Shown: positions 7,858 to 17,471 of the stretch, in pieces
Position numbering within the stretch: position 1 is the stretch's first letter
How the letters are laid out: every line of letters starts with the position of its first letter
NCBI RefSeq assembly: GCF_900096585.1
Contig: NZ_FMYH01000003.1
Coordinates: 1 to 64,000 of the forward strand
Length of the DNA: 64,000 bases
Direction: 5' to 3'
Source: Sanguibacter gelidistatuariae
GTDB lineage: Bacteria; Actinomycetota; Actinomycetes; Actinomycetales; Cellulomonadaceae
The notes under the pieces: generated by a model
Seen by the model: only the letters and a program-made list of their open reading frames with translations
Database searches by the model: none
Told to the model about the DNA's origin: nothing
Translations under genes and position numbers: made by a program

Positions 7858-9669
7858 GTGACCACAGATACCTCGAACGAGACCGCAGGTACTGCGTCCG
7901 CCGATGCAGTGCTGACAGTGCGAGACCTAGGCGTCGACTTCTTCGTCGACGGCGAATGGTTCTCCGCTGCGAGCGGTGTGACCTACGACGTCCGCCCCGG
8001 CGAGATCCTTGCGATCGTCGGCGAGTCCGGTTCGGGAAAGTCGCAGTCCTCTATGTCGTTGCTCGGGCTGCTACCGTCCAACGGCCGGTCGACAGGGAGC
8101 GCCTTGCTCGGCGACCGGGAGCTCATCGGGATGCCCAACGGACGTCTCCGCAAGATTCGCGGCAAGGAGATCGCGATGATCTTCCAGGAGCCAATGACCG
8201 CGCTCAACCCGTCCTACACGATCGGCTTCCAGATCGTCGAGACGCTGCGCACTCACTTCGAGATGGGACCCGCGCGGGCCAAGGAGCGTGCGATCGAGCT
8301 GCTTCGCCTTGTCGAGCTGCCCGAGCCCGAGAAGCGTTTCTCGTCATACCCGCACCAGCTTTCCGGCGGTCAGCGGCAGCGCGCAATGATCGCGCAGGCG
8401 CTGTCCTGCGACCCGCGGCTGCTCATCGCGGACGAGCCGACCACGGCACTTGACGTGACTGTCCAGGCTGAGATCCTCAAGCTCATGCGGAACCTGCGGT
8501 CGCGCATCGACTCGGGCATCATCCTCATCACCCACGACATGGGCGTCGTCGCCGACCTCGCCGACAAGATCCTCGTCATGAAGGACGGCGTCGTCGTCGA
8601 GCAGGGCACGACGGAGCAGGTCTTCCGGGCCCCGAAGCATCCGTACACGCGCCGACTGCTCGAGGCTGTCCCGCACCTCGGCTCGAAACAGCGTGTGACG
8701 GTGACGGAGCCCGACCGGGAGTCCGGTGCCCAGACCGCTGCCGACACCCGGCCCGTCGTCTTCGAGGCCACGGACATGGTCATCGAGTACCCGGGACGCG
8801 GGCGGACGCCGGCCTTCCGTGCCGTCGATGGCGTAAGCCTGACCATCCACCAAGGTGAGGTTGTTGGACTTGTCGGTGAGTCCGGCTCGGGCAAGACGAC
8901 GATCGGGCGTGCCGCGGTTGGCCTTCTCCCGGTGACCGGTGGGCAGCTTGAGATCGTCGGACGCTCGATGGTCGGCGCGCGCCCCAAGGATCTCAAGCCA
9001 CTTCGCACCGAAGTCGGGATGGTCTTCCAGGACCCAGGCTCGTCGCTCAACCCACGCCTGCCGATCGGCGAGTCGATTGCCGAGCCGCTCCTGTTGCACA
9101 AGGGGATCCGTGGCAAGGCGCTCAGCTCGGAGGTCGAGCGCCTGCTCGACCAGGTGGAGCTCCCACGGGCGCTGCGCAACCGCTACCCGCACGAGCTTTC
9201 GGGCGGCCAGCGTCAGCGCGTGGGCATCGCGCGCGCGCTCTCCCTCGAGCCGAAGCTGCTCGTGGCGGACGAACCGACGTCTGCGCTCGACGTCTCCGTC
9301 CAGGCGCGGGTCCTCGAACTCTTCCAGTCGCTTCAGCGTGAGCACGGCTTCGCATGCCTCTTCATCTCGCACGACCTCGCGGTCGTCGAGATCTTGTCTG
9401 AGCACGTCGCGGTCATGCACAATGGCAAGCTCGTCGAGGTGGGGACGACCGCGCAGGTCGTCAACAACCCTCAGGACCCGTACACCCAACGGCTGATCGC
9501 GGCGGTCCCGGTCCCGGACCCGGAGATCCAGCGCGCTCGCCGCGAGGCCCGGGACGCGATTCTCGATGCCCAGCGGGCCGAGATCGAGCGCGAGGAGCTC
9601 GACCATGCAGCGGCCGAGGCCGCTGGGCACAGCCCTCACCACGAGGAACTTCCTCCGCTGGCACCGTGA
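7858..9669 (+). CDS. peptide ABC transporter ATPase, fused OppD-OppF type
   Basis: Both nucleotide-binding domains of the importer in one 603-residue chain. Domain 1 (about residues 10-280) has Walker [10 protein letters not shown]-loop [11 protein letters not shown], signature LSGGQRQR and Walker [13 protein letters not shown]. Domain 2 (about 300-560) has [27 protein letters not shown] and [12 protein letters not shown]. Each ends with the oligopeptide_HPY motif ([13 protein letters not shown] and [13 protein letters not shown]). GTG 7858 is chosen because AGGAAGGA lies 11 bp upstream; a GTG at 7828 is in frame but lies before that site. The tail is a charged helix. The two ATPases are separate proteins in many bacteria. 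Confidence 0.92.
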   Translation: MTTDTSNETAGTASADAVLTVRDLGVDFFVDGEWFSAASGVTYDVRPGEILAIVGESGSGKSQSSMSLLGLLPSNGRSTGSALLGDRELIGMPNGRLRKIRGKEIAMIFQEPMTALNPSYTIGFQIVETLRTHFEMGPARAKERAIELLRLVELPEPEKRFSSYPHQLSGGQRQRAMIAQALSCDPRLLIADEPTTALDVTVQAEILKLMRNLRSRIDSGIILITHDMGVVADLADKILVMKDGVVVEQGTTEQVFRAPKHPYTRRLLEAVPHLGSKQRVTVTEPDRESGAQTAADTRPVVFEATDMVIEYPGRGRTPAFRAVDGVSLTIHQGEVVGLVGESGSGKTTIGRAAVGLLPVTGGQLEIVGRSMVGARPKDLKPLRTEVGMVFQDPGSSLNPRLPIGESIAEPLLLHKGIRGKALSSEVERLLDQVELPRALRNRYPHELSGGQRQRVGIARALSLEPKLLVADEPTSALDVSVQARVLELFQSLQREHGFACLFISHDLAVVEILSEHVAVMHNGKLVEVGTTAQVVNNPQDPYTQRLIAAVPVPDPEIQRARREARDAILDAQRAEIEREELDHAAAEAAGHSPHHEELPPLAP

Positions 9670-9673
9670 CGGG

Positions 9674-9691
9674 ACGTGTCTCCTGACACGT
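9674..9691 (+). terminator. short hairpin after the peptide-transporter operon
   Basis: Inverted repeat ACGTGTC/GACACGT (9674-9680 and 9685-9691) with a 4-nt loop, directly after the ATPase stop and before the typA promoter region. The stem is short, so the call is weak. Confidence 0.35.
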
Positions 9692-9728
9692 TCTAGGTAC
9701 GGGTCGTCAAAATCGCGCTGGCGGAGGG

Positions 9729-9734
9729 TACAAT
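9729..9734 (+). promoter_or_regulatory. possible -10 element of typA
   Basis: TACAAT lies 160 bp upstream of typA in an AT-richer patch. The -35 side (GTCAA around 9705-9710) is a poor match to TTGACA. The 220-bp spacer from 9670 to 9891 holds nothing else I recognise. Confidence 0.3.
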
Positions 9735-9891
9735 TGCATAGGTCAACGTCGTCCGTGTGCTGATTTGTGCTCCATGCGTGCCTTCACGCATGCTCCCGGC
9801 CGGGCCAATGACGCGTGACCACTGGGTGATCAGCAACGTGCATCAGCGCGCTGCACCCCGTTCCTTCTCACACTGTGAAATGAGTTTCTCT

Positions 9892-11802
9892 ATGTCTGTG
9901 CGCTCCGACTTGCGTAACGTCGCGATCGTCGCCCACGTTGACCACGGCAAGACGACCCTCGTCGATGCGATGCTGCGCCAGTGCGGCGCATTCGGTTCGC
10001 ACTCGCACGTGGACGAGCGCGCCATGGACTCCGGCGACCTCGAACGCGAGAAGGGCATCACGATCCTCGCGAAGAACACCGCCGTGCGTTACAACGGACC
10101 GGCTGCGGCTGCCTCCGGCGAGCCTGGCGGTATCACGATCAACGTGATCGACACCCCCGGCCACGCCGACTTCGGTGGTGAGGTCGAGCGCGGCCTGTCC
10201 ATGGTCGACGGTGTTGTCCTCCTCGTGGACGCCTCCGAGGGCCCGCTGCCCCAGACGCGCTTTGTGCTGCGCAAGGCGCTCGTCGCCAAGCTTCCCGTGA
10301 TCCTCGTGGTCAACAAGACCGACCGCCCCGACTCCCGCATCGAAGAGGTCGTCGCCGAGGCGACCGACCTGCTGCTGGGTCTCGCGAGCGACCTTGCCGA
10401 CGAGGTTCCCGACCTCGACCTCGACGCGATCCTGGACATGCCCGTCGTCTACGCGGCAGCCAAGGTCGGGCGTGCCTCGACCATCCAGCCCGCCGACGGC
10501 ACGGTTCCCGAGAGCGAAGACCTCGAGCCGCTGTTCAAGATGATCCTCGAGAAGATCCCGGCCCCCACGTACGAGGAGGGCGCGCCGCTCCAGGCTCACG
10601 TCACCAACCTCGACGCCTCGCCGTTCCTGGGCCGTCTCGCCCTGCTGCGCATCTTCAACGGCACGATCAACAAGGGCCAGACCGTGGCCTGGGCCCGTGC
10701 CGACGGCACGATGCAGAACGTCAAGATCACCGAGCTGCTCGAGACGAAGGCGCTCACCCGCGTCCCGACCGAGTCCGCAGGGCCTGGCGACATCGTCGCC
10801 GTCGCCGGCATCGAGGACATCACGATCGGTGAGACCCTCACCGACCCTGACGACCCGCGTCCGCTCCCGCTCATCACGGTCGACGACCCGGCCATCTCGA
10901 TGACGATCGGTATCAACACCTCCCCGCTCGCGGGCAAGGGCGGCAAGGGCCACAAGGTCACCGCTCGCCAGGTCAAGGACCGCCTCGACAAGGAGCTCGT
11001 CGGTAACGTCTCGCTCCGCGTCCTGCCGACCGAGCGTCCCGACGCCTGGGAGGTCCAGGGCCGTGGAGAGCTCGCGCTCGCCATCCTCGTCGAGCAGATG
11101 CGCCGCGAAGGCTTCGAGCTCACCGTGGGCAAGCCCCAGGTCGTGACGAAGCAGATCGACGGCAAGACGCACGAGCCGACCGACCGCATGACCATCGACG
11201 TCCCCGAGGAGTACCTCGGTGCCGTGACCCAGCTGCTCGCGCAGCGCAAGGGCCGCATGGAGACCATGTCCAACCACGGAACCGGCTGGGTCCGCATGGA
11301 GTTCGTCGTCCCCGTCCGTGGCCTGATCGGCTTCCGTACGCGCTTCCTCACGGACACGCGTGGAACCGGCATCGCCTCGTCCATCGCCGAGGGCTTCGAG
11401 CCGTGGGCCGGACCGATCGACACCCGCATCAACGGCTCGCTCGTGGCCGACCGCCCCGGCGCCGTGACCCCGTTCGCGATGGTCAACCTGCAGGAGCGCG
11501 GCTCCTTCTTCGTCGATCCCACGCAGGAGGTCTACGAGGGCATGATCGTCGGCGAGAACTCGCGCAACGAGGACATGGACGTCAACATCACCAAGGAGAA
11601 GAAGCTCACGAACATGCGCGCTGCGAGCAGCGACACGTTCGAGAACCTCACCCCGCCGAGGCACCTCACCCTCGAGGAGTCCCTCGAGTTCGCCCGCGAG
11701 GACGAGTGCGTCGAGGTCACCCCGGAGGCCGTGCGCATCCGCAAGGTCATCCTCGACCAGTCCGAGCGCGCACGCAGCTTCTCCCGCTCGAAGAAGGGCT
11801 GA
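9892..11802 (+). CDS. typA: ribosome-associated translational GTPase TypA/BipA
   Basis: EF-G-like GTPase that binds the ribosome under stress and assists ribosome assembly. The 636 residues begin [20 protein letters not shown], with the P-loop at 14-22. [11 protein letters not shown] (switch I), [14 protein letters not shown] (G3) and VVNKTDRPD (G4) follow. The EF-G-like domains III and V and the family-specific C-terminal part ([31 protein letters not shown]) are all present, and the length is normal. ATG 9892 is preferred over ATG 9880; neither has a good ribosome-binding site. The gene is monocistronic and closed by a strong hairpin. Confidence 0.96.
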   Translation: MSVRSDLRNVAIVAHVDHGKTTLVDAMLRQCGAFGSHSHVDERAMDSGDLEREKGITILAKNTAVRYNGPAAAASGEPGGITINVIDTPGHADFGGEVERGLSMVDGVVLLVDASEGPLPQTRFVLRKALVAKLPVILVVNKTDRPDSRIEEVVAEATDLLLGLASDLADEVPDLDLDAILDMPVVYAAAKVGRASTIQPADGTVPESEDLEPLFKMILEKIPAPTYEEGAPLQAHVTNLDASPFLGRLALLRIFNGTINKGQTVAWARADGTMQNVKITELLETKALTRVPTESAGPGDIVAVAGIEDITIGETLTDPDDPRPLPLITVDDPAISMTIGINTSPLAGKGGKGHKVTARQVKDRLDKELVGNVSLRVLPTERPDAWEVQGRGELALAILVEQMRREGFELTVGKPQVVTKQIDGKTHEPTDRMTIDVPEEYLGAVTQLLAQRKGRMETMSNHGTGWVRMEFVVPVRGLIGFRTRFLTDTRGTGIASSIAEGFEPWAGPIDTRINGSLVADRPGAVTPFAMVNLQERGSFFVDPTQEVYEGMIVGENSRNEDMDVNITKEKKLTNMRAASSDTFENLTPPRHLTLEESLEFAREDECVEVTPEAVRIRKVILDQSERARSFSRSKKG

Positions 11803-11839
11803 TCGAGTTCTGATCCGCTCCTGAGCCCACGGGCTTGCG

Positions 11840-11877
11840 CGACGATGGCCACCAGGCATGCCTGGTGGCCATCGTCG
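11840..11877 (+). terminator. perfect 38-bp palindrome after typA
   Basis: Uninterrupted 19-bp arms, CGACGATGGCCACCAGGCA and its exact complement, meeting at 11858/11859. Without a T tract this is the usual actinobacterial intrinsic-terminator form. It begins 37 bp after the typA stop and ends 35 bp before mshB. Confidence 0.8.
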
Positions 11878-11912
11878 TCCGCCCGCGGCCGATGGACCAA
11901 GATGGACTCGTG

Positions 11913-12866
11913 ATGATCACCGAAGCCTCGCTGCCAGCCGGACCACTGCTCGCCGTGCACGCCCATCCCGACGACGAGACGCTCGCCACGGGCGCGCTGC
12001 TGGCGACCTGGGCGGCCTCGGGCCAGCCAGTGACCCTGGTGACCTGCACCCGCGGCGAGCGCGGCGAGGTCATCGGTGCCACCCTGGCTCACCTGGAGGG
12101 CAACGGCCCGGCCCTGGCCGCCCACCGCGAGGGCGAACTGCGCGCGGCGCTGGCCGCGCTCGGTGTGCGCGACCACCACTATCTTGATCAGCTTCGCCGC
12201 GATCAGCTCCGCCTCGAGGACTCGGGCATGGCGTGGGTCGGTGCGGCGGGCGGTCAGGCCGGCGAGGCCGACGACGCGGGCGAGCGCGCGCTCGTGGCCG
12301 CGCCCCTCGAGGAGGTGGCCACCGCGCTGGCCGAGCTCATCCGCGACCGCCGGCCGGCCGTCGTCGTGACCTACGAGGCCGGCGGTGGCTATGGCCACCC
12401 CGACCACGTGCGCGCCCACGAGATCACGATGCGCGCGCTTCAGCTTGCCGCCCACGCCTCCGCGACCCGTCCCGCCCACGTGCCCGACGACGTCTGGTGG
12501 GCAGTCATCCCGGCTCCCGTCGTGCGCGGCGCCCGCGCTGCGCTGCGGGAGCTGAGCTTGCGCGACCCAGAGCTCGCGGGGCTGCTCGCCGGGTCGGCGA
12601 CCGCAGAGCTCCCCGGCGACGCGCTCCCTGCCGCTGCGGCGCCCGGACTGCCCGTCGTCGCGATGATCGACGGCGCGCCGGTGGCCGACCGCGTCGAGGC
12701 GGCGCTGCGCGCGCACGCAACCCAGGTGCACTGGATCCACCGGCTGGCGGCGGGCTCTGGGGCCGGCGTCGGGCTGGCCGGGTGGTACGCGCTGAGCAAC
12801 GACGTGCTCGTCCCGTGGCTGACGCACGAGCACTATGCCCGCGCTCGTGGTGCCCACGCTCGCTAA
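11913..12866 (+). CDS. mshB: mycothiol biosynthesis deacetylase MshB
   Basis: Zinc-dependent deacetylase of the PIG-L/LmbE family that converts GlcNAc-inositol to GlcN-inositol in mycothiol synthesis. The 317-residue protein has the family opening LLAVHAHPDDETLATGALLA, with metal-binding and catalytic residues in AHPDDE (17-22) and the third metal ligand in GGGYGHPDHVRAHE (His162, His165). TCTRGERGEVIG follows the first strand as in MshB. ATG 11913 was taken; GTG 11910 and ATG 11892 are in frame and none has a clear Shine-Dalgarno site, so initiation may be leaderless. A DUF6113-like membrane gene follows, an arrangement common in this order. Confidence 0.92.
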   Translation: MITEASLPAGPLLAVHAHPDDETLATGALLATWAASGQPVTLVTCTRGERGEVIGATLAHLEGNGPALAAHREGELRAALAALGVRDHHYLDQLRRDQLRLEDSGMAWVGAAGGQAGEADDAGERALVAAPLEEVATALAELIRDRRPAVVVTYEAGGGYGHPDHVRAHEITMRALQLAAHASATRPAHVPDDVWWAVIPAPVVRGARAALRELSLRDPELAGLLAGSATAELPGDALPAAAAPGLPVVAMIDGAPVADRVEAALRAHATQVHWIHRLAAGSGAGVGLAGWYALSNDVLVPWLTHEHYARARGAHAR

Positions 12867-12912
12867 GCCCGCGGTCAGTAGATTGTCAGGATGCGGCGGT
12901 AACGTTTGGGGT

Positions 12913-13371
12913 ATGTCTGACCCGTACTCCGCGCCTGCGGCTTCGTCCGAGCCGTCACCGGCGCCGCAGCCAGCGCCGACCGAGCCTTCACCACGCAGGC
13001 CCGCACCCTCTCGCCCCGCGTCGGCCGGCCTGCGGCCCCTCACGCTCGTGTGGTACCTGTGCGTCCTCCTGCTCGGGGCCGCCGTCGGGCTGGTCGGGAC
13101 GATCATGCACCGGCAGTGGATGCCGTGGATCCTCATCGTCGCGCTGCTGACCGTCACGGTCGCGGGGGTGCTTGTCCGAGCCTGGTTGGGCAGCGGTGGG
13201 CTCATCCCCTACGGCATCGGCTGGCTCGTCGTGGTTCAGGCCTTCGCCGCCCAGGGGCCCGGGGGCGACATCATCATGCCCGCCCAGTCGATCAGCTACG
13301 TGTGGATGATCGGTGGCATGGTGATGATCGGCGTCGCGGCCTTCGCCCCGCGCAAGTGGTTCCGCGACTGA
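12913..13371 (+). CDS. DUF6113-like membrane protein
   Basis: A 152-residue protein from ATG 12913. It has a Pro/Ala/Ser-rich, probably disordered N terminus (about 35 residues) and then four hydrophobic helices, the last ending in APRKWFRD. It matches the small four-helix family found directly after mshB in many Actinobacteria. No catalytic motif is visible. Its role is unknown; the conserved neighbourhood could mean co-expression with mycothiol synthesis, which is inference only. Confidence 0.7.
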   Translation: MSDPYSAPAASSEPSPAPQPAPTEPSPRRPAPSRPASAGLRPLTLVWYLCVLLLGAAVGLVGTIMHRQWMPWILIVALLTVTVAGVLVRAWLGSGGLIPYGIGWLVVVQAFAAQGPGGDIIMPAQSISYVWMIGGMVMIGVAAFAPRKWFRD

Positions 13372-13483
13372 GCGGTACGTCGGCCGGGAAGGCGAGCAAC
13401 GTACACTAGCCACGCGGGGGCAACCGCATCCAACGCCTGTCCACGGGGTTCCCCCCGGCCTTCTTCGCGAGTGGAGCGACCAG

Positions 13484-15553
13484 ATGACCAGCAGTGCCGA
13501 CGAGACGACTCCGGTACCGCAGAGCTCGACCGCTCCGCCACCCCAGCCCCTCGACGGAGGCGGCACGGCTGCGCCGACGCCTGACAGTGCACCCTGGGTC
13601 CAGCGGAACCCGTCCGGCATCGCGGTCCAGGGCCTGAGCTACCCGGTCCTGCAGCGTCCACCGGTCGAGACGCCGACCGAGGCGCTGGCTGCGACGCCGA
13701 CCGACCCAACGGCCGCTGCAACCCCAGCCGCAGGCTCGTCCGCCGGAGACTCGGCGAGCCCCACCGACCCCGCCACCTCCGTTCTCCCGACCATCCAGGA
13801 CGAGATCGTGCCCGCACAGACCACCACCGAGACCCTCCAGGGTGAGCCGGGATCTCCGCTGAGCGTGTTCGACGCCGACGACTCCGGCCGTCGCTGGCCC
13901 AAGGTCCTGCTGTGGACGGGGATCGGCCTGGTCGTTGCGGCCGGTGCCTACGTCGGAGCCCAGTGGCACTTCGCCGACCGGATCCCTCGCGGGACGACGG
14001 TCGCCGGGGTCGACATCGGGGGACTGTCCTCCGACGATGCTGTGGCGCGCCTGACGACCGAGCTAGGTGGGATCTCGACCGCGCCGATCCCGGTCACCGC
14101 CGGCGAGGCCGCCACGACGATCGACCCGGTGAGCGCGGGCCTGACCTTCGACGCCGCCGCGACGGTCGAGGGCCTGACCGAGTTCACCCTCGCCCCCGGG
14201 CACCTGCTGGCCCAGATCTCCGGCGGACGGGAGATCGACCCGGTCACGGTCGTCGACGCGACGAAGCTGGCCGTCGCAACCGACCTCCTGGCCACGGACC
14301 TCGCGGTCCCCGCGACCAGCGGCACGGTCGGCTTCGTCGACGGCGGCGCGGTCCAGACGCCCGCGGCGGACGGCACCGCCCTTGACGAGAAGCAGGCCGC
14401 CGACGTCGTCACCTCCGGCTGGCTCTCGGCCGCGCGCCCGATCGACCTGCCCACGACCACGGTCGAACCCGAGATCACCCAGGCCGAGACGGACGCCGCC
14501 TTCGGGCAGGCGCAGCAGGTAGCCGCGTCCTCGGTGTCGGTGACCGTCGCCGGTCAGGTCGCTGAGATCCCGGTCGCCAACCTCACGGCCGCCGCCACCT
14601 TCACCTCGACCGACGGCGACCTCGTGCTTGCCTTCGACGGCACCAAGCTCGTCCAGGACGTGATCGACCGCACGACCGCCCTGCTCGCCAACTCCTCCGA
14701 CGCCACCTTCGTGTTCGTCGACAACGCCCCGGTGATCCAGCCCGGCGTCCCGGGGACCACCCTGGACCCGGCGACACTCGCGGCTGCCGTCCAGAAGGCC
14801 GCCCTGTCCGACGTGCGCAGCGCCGAGGTCGAGCTCGTGCCGAGCGACCCGGCGCAGTCGACCCAAGCCCTCGAGGCGCTCGGCGTCACGGCGAAGGTCA
14901 GCGAGTTCGCGACCCCGCTCACGAACGAGCCGGACCGGACCGAGAACCTGCGGATCGCGGCCGAGAAGATCACCGGCGTGCTGGTCAAGCCGGGGGAGAC
15001 GTTCAGCCTGACGGAGGCGATCGGCCCCTTCACGCGGGAGAACGGCTACAAGGACGCACACATCATCGTCAACGGGAACATCGTCGAAGGGGTCGGTGGT
15101 GGGCTCTCCCAGATGTCCACGACCACGTACAACGCCGGTTTCTTCGCAGGTATGGTCGACGTCGAGCACCAGCCGCACAGCTACTGGTTCACCCGCTATC
15201 CCGAGGGCCGCGAGGCTACCCTCTACGACGGTCAGATCGACATGCGCTGGCGCAACGACTCGCCCTACGGTGTGCTGCTGCAGTCCTGGATCGCCGACGG
15301 CAAGCTGAACGTCGCGGTCTGGAGCACCCCTTACTACACCGTCGAGACGACCACGAGCGCGCGGTCGGGCGTGGTGGCCCCGACGACCGAGCACCGCACG
15401 GGCGCGAGCTGTGCGCCGCAGAGCATGGGCGGGGGCGGCTTCTCCGTCTCGGTCTGGCGCAAGGTGACGATCACCGCGACCGGTGAAGAGACCATCAACG
15501 AGACGAACAAGTGGCGGTACCGTCCACAGAACGCCGTGGTCTGCGACGGCTGA
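13484..15553 (+). CDS. VanW family protein with peptidoglycan-binding-like domains
   Basis: A 689-residue type II membrane protein. It has a disordered Pro/Thr/Ala-rich cytoplasmic part (1-135), one membrane helix (about 141-160) and an extracytoplasmic region with two repeated modules of the PG_binding_4 kind (around 175-280 and 330-440, each starting from a GTTVAGVDIGGLSSDDAVARL-like strand-helix unit). The C-terminal VanW domain shows LVKPGETFSLTEAIGPFTRE, GVGGGLSQMSTTTYNAGFFA and EGREATLYDG. The VanW domain is tied by context to glycopeptide resistance and cell-wall work, but its biochemical role is not settled. ATG 13484 follows GGAG at 8-bp spacing. Confidence 0.87.
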   Translation: MTSSADETTPVPQSSTAPPPQPLDGGGTAAPTPDSAPWVQRNPSGIAVQGLSYPVLQRPPVETPTEALAATPTDPTAAATPAAGSSAGDSASPTDPATSVLPTIQDEIVPAQTTTETLQGEPGSPLSVFDADDSGRRWPKVLLWTGIGLVVAAGAYVGAQWHFADRIPRGTTVAGVDIGGLSSDDAVARLTTELGGISTAPIPVTAGEAATTIDPVSAGLTFDAAATVEGLTEFTLAPGHLLAQISGGREIDPVTVVDATKLAVATDLLATDLAVPATSGTVGFVDGGAVQTPAADGTALDEKQAADVVTSGWLSAARPIDLPTTTVEPEITQAETDAAFGQAQQVAASSVSVTVAGQVAEIPVANLTAAATFTSTDGDLVLAFDGTKLVQDVIDRTTALLANSSDATFVFVDNAPVIQPGVPGTTLDPATLAAAVQKAALSDVRSAEVELVPSDPAQSTQALEALGVTAKVSEFATPLTNEPDRTENLRIAAEKITGVLVKPGETFSLTEAIGPFTRENGYKDAHIIVNGNIVEGVGGGLSQMSTTTYNAGFFAGMVDVEHQPHSYWFTRYPEGREATLYDGQIDMRWRNDSPYGVLLQSWIADGKLNVAVWSTPYYTVETTTSARSGVVAPTTEHRTGASCAPQSMGGGGFSVSVWRKVTITATGEETINETNKWRYRPQNAVVCDG

Positions 15554-15618
15554 CGCGGTACGACTAGCATCAGGGCAGGTTTCTGTCCCATCGGCATGTC
15601 CACTGTTAGGAGCGAAGA

Positions 15619-16479
15619 ATGCTCGGCAAGAGCGCGCGCGAGTCCGGTCCCCACGCACGTCTGGCGGCCGCGACGGGTGGGTGGGGCGAGGGTGACCTGC
15701 TCGACCTCGGGTCCACCACCGCGACCCTGGCCACGATCGCGAACATCGCCAACCTCGCGGCGGTCGTGCACATCGGCCATCCCGCCCAGCCCACGCCCGA
15801 GCTCGAACGGTCCCTGCTCTCGGGCGACCGGTCGCTCCTGCTCACGCAGGCCGTCGCGGTCTCCCCGGAGTGGGCCTGGGTAGGGCGCACCGCAGAGGCC
15901 AGCGGCACTGCGATCGTCGACGAGGCCGGGATGCGCGACTGCCGGCACGTGCTGCGGGCCATGGGCGTGAGCCCGCACCTGGTCCCCACGACCACCACGC
16001 TCACCGAGCGCATCGCCCTGGCCGGCGAGCACGGCACGCTCGTCGTGGAGCGCTCGATCATCCCGGCCGGATTCCAGGAGCTCCCGGGCAGCGCTCGCCT
16101 GGGCCAGGTCCCGCTCATCTGGTACGGACTGCTCCAGACCCACGAGACACTGACCCGCTTCGAGCGGCCCGCGCAGATCTGGCTCGCCTTCGGGCCGCGC
16201 GACGACCACCGCGGATCGCTCCAGGAGACCCTCGGTGTCATCGCCGCGACCGGGATCGATCTCCAGCACCTGCGCAGCCAGCGGTCACAGGCCGGACCGC
16301 ACGTCTTCCTCACCTCCTTCACGTGCGTGAGCTCCGACGTCCTGGAGAGCCTGCTCACCGAGTTCACCGCGCGCGGCGTCGAGCACCGGGTGCTCGCGGT
16401 GCTGACCGGCCAGGAGTTTCTCCCCGGCCCGGACGCGCTGACGCCGGTCTGGGCGGCCGCCGAGGTCTTCGCCCGGTGA
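15619..16479 (+). CDS. prephenate-dehydratase-like protein, degenerate, with ACT-type C terminus
   Basis: A 286-residue protein upstream of and overlapping pheA (GTGA at 16476-16479). The C-terminal part (about 185-262) has an ACT-like pattern: DDHRGSLQETLGVIAATGID, then LQHLRSQRSQAGPHVFLTSF. Just before it, ETLTRFE (176-182) sits where prephenate dehydratases carry their N-x-T-R-F motif. The N-terminal 170 residues lack the PEGTF, IPIENS-x-x-G and STAEAA blocks, so I do not expect dehydratase activity. It may be a regulatory subunit or allosteric sensor for aromatic amino acid synthesis (inference). ATG 15619 follows AGGAG at 6-bp spacing. The homology was judged by eye and needs a profile search. 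Confidence 0.6.
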   Translation: MLGKSARESGPHARLAAATGGWGEGDLLDLGSTTATLATIANIANLAAVVHIGHPAQPTPELERSLLSGDRSLLLTQAVAVSPEWAWVGRTAEASGTAIVDEAGMRDCRHVLRAMGVSPHLVPTTTTLTERIALAGEHGTLVVERSIIPAGFQELPGSARLGQVPLIWYGLLQTHETLTRFERPAQIWLAFGPRDDHRGSLQETLGVIAATGIDLQHLRSQRSQAGPHVFLTSFTCVSSDVLESLLTEFTARGVEHRVLAVLTGQEFLPGPDALTPVWAAAEVFAR

Positions 16480-17471
16480 CCGAGCCCGGCCTGCGCCTGG
16501 CCTACCTCGGGCCGGAGGGCACCTTCACCCACGAGGCGGCGTTGGGCTGGGCACGCAGCCTGGCCGCAGACCCGGAGAGCCCGTCGATCGACCTCGTGCC
16601 GCTGCGGACGGTCGCCGACGTCTACGCCCAGGTCGCCTCGGGCGAGGTGAGCCACGGCGTCGTGGCGATCGAGAACTCCGTCGAGGGCTACGTCGTCCCC
16701 TCCCTCGACGCGATCGTCGCGGCGCAGGACGTCGTGGCGATCGACGAGGCCTTTGTCACGATCACCTTCGACGCCTTCGCCTTGCCCGACGACGGCGGCC
16801 CCTTCATGCAGGTCTCGAGCCACCCGCACGGCCTGGCCCAGTGCCAGGACTTCATCGCCGAACGCTCCCTGGTGACCGTCCCGGCGACGTCGAACGCCGC
16901 GGCCTGCCGCGACATCGAGCCCGGCCAGCTGGCCCTCGGGCCGCGGATCTGCGGCGAGATCTACGGCTTGCGCACCCATACCCGGTCCGTCGAGGACTTC
17001 CGAGGTGCTCGGACCCGGTTCCTGCTGCTCACCAGCCGGACCGGCGCGGTCGAGGCCGGCGCCGCGGGCCTCGCGGCGTCGACCGGGCTCGCCACATCGA
17101 CCGGCACCTCCGCTATCTGGCGCACCATGGTGGCGATCACCCCGCACATCACCGGACCCGGGGTGCTGGCGCGGATCACCGAGGCCTTCGGCTCGCTGGG
17201 CGTGAACATGTCGAGCCTGATCACCCGGCCGCTCAAAGCGCTCGAGGCGCGCTACGTCTTCATCGTCACGGTCGACGGCGCGCCGTGGGACGCCCCCGTG
17301 CGTAGCGTGCTCGAGGGCCTGCTGACAGCGGGCGACTCGGTCAAGACACTTGGCGTCTTCCCCTCCCGGGGCGAGCTCGACGAGACGGTCGAGGTGCACA
17401 GGGTCCCGGCCGGCAGCGTCCAGGCCGGCGCGGACGAGTCGGCGCTCCGGCGCGGGCTGCTGTGGGCATGA
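16476..17471 (+). CDS. pheA: prephenate dehydratase
   Basis: Converts prephenate to phenylpyruvate, the committed step to phenylalanine. Of its 331 residues the catalytic domain covers about 7-185: LAYLGPEGTFTHEAALGWAR at the start, VVAIENSVEGYV (63-73), SNAAACRD in the STAEAA position, and GARTRFLLLT with the catalytic T-R-F at 180-182. An ACT domain follows (about 217-295; TGPGVLARITEAFGSLGVNM). The usual Phe-binding ESRP motif reads LITRP here. GTG 16476 overlaps the stop of the upstream dehydratase-like gene, and the stop overlaps tyrA (ATGA), so the three are translationally coupled. Confidence 0.92.
   Translation: MTEPGLRLAYLGPEGTFTHEAALGWARSLAADPESPSIDLVPLRTVADVYAQVASGEVSHGVVAIENSVEGYVVPSLDAIVAAQDVVAIDEAFVTITFDAFALPDDGGPFMQVSSHPHGLAQCQDFIAERSLVTVPATSNAAACRDIEPGQLALGPRICGEIYGLRTHTRSVEDFRGARTRFLLLTSRTGAVEAGAAGLAASTGLATSTGTSAIWRTMVAITPHITGPGVLARITEAFGSLGVNMSSLITRPLKALEARYVFIVTVDGAPWDAPVRSVLEGLLTAGDSVKTLGVFPSRGELDETVEVHRVPAGSVQAGADESALRRGLLWA

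Noticed and set aside
9868-11859. 663-codon minus-strand frame across typA
   Set aside because: Shadow of typA; full of D/V/R/L runs typical of high-GC antisense frames.
13406-13969. Minus-strand frame in the 5' part of the VanW gene, Gly/Arg-rich
   Set aside because: No ribosome-binding site and no domain; the plus-strand VanW product is well supported.
15619-16479. Second functional prephenate dehydratase
   Set aside because: The catalytic blocks PEGTF, IENS-x-x-G and STAEAA are absent, so only a degenerate homologue can be claimed.
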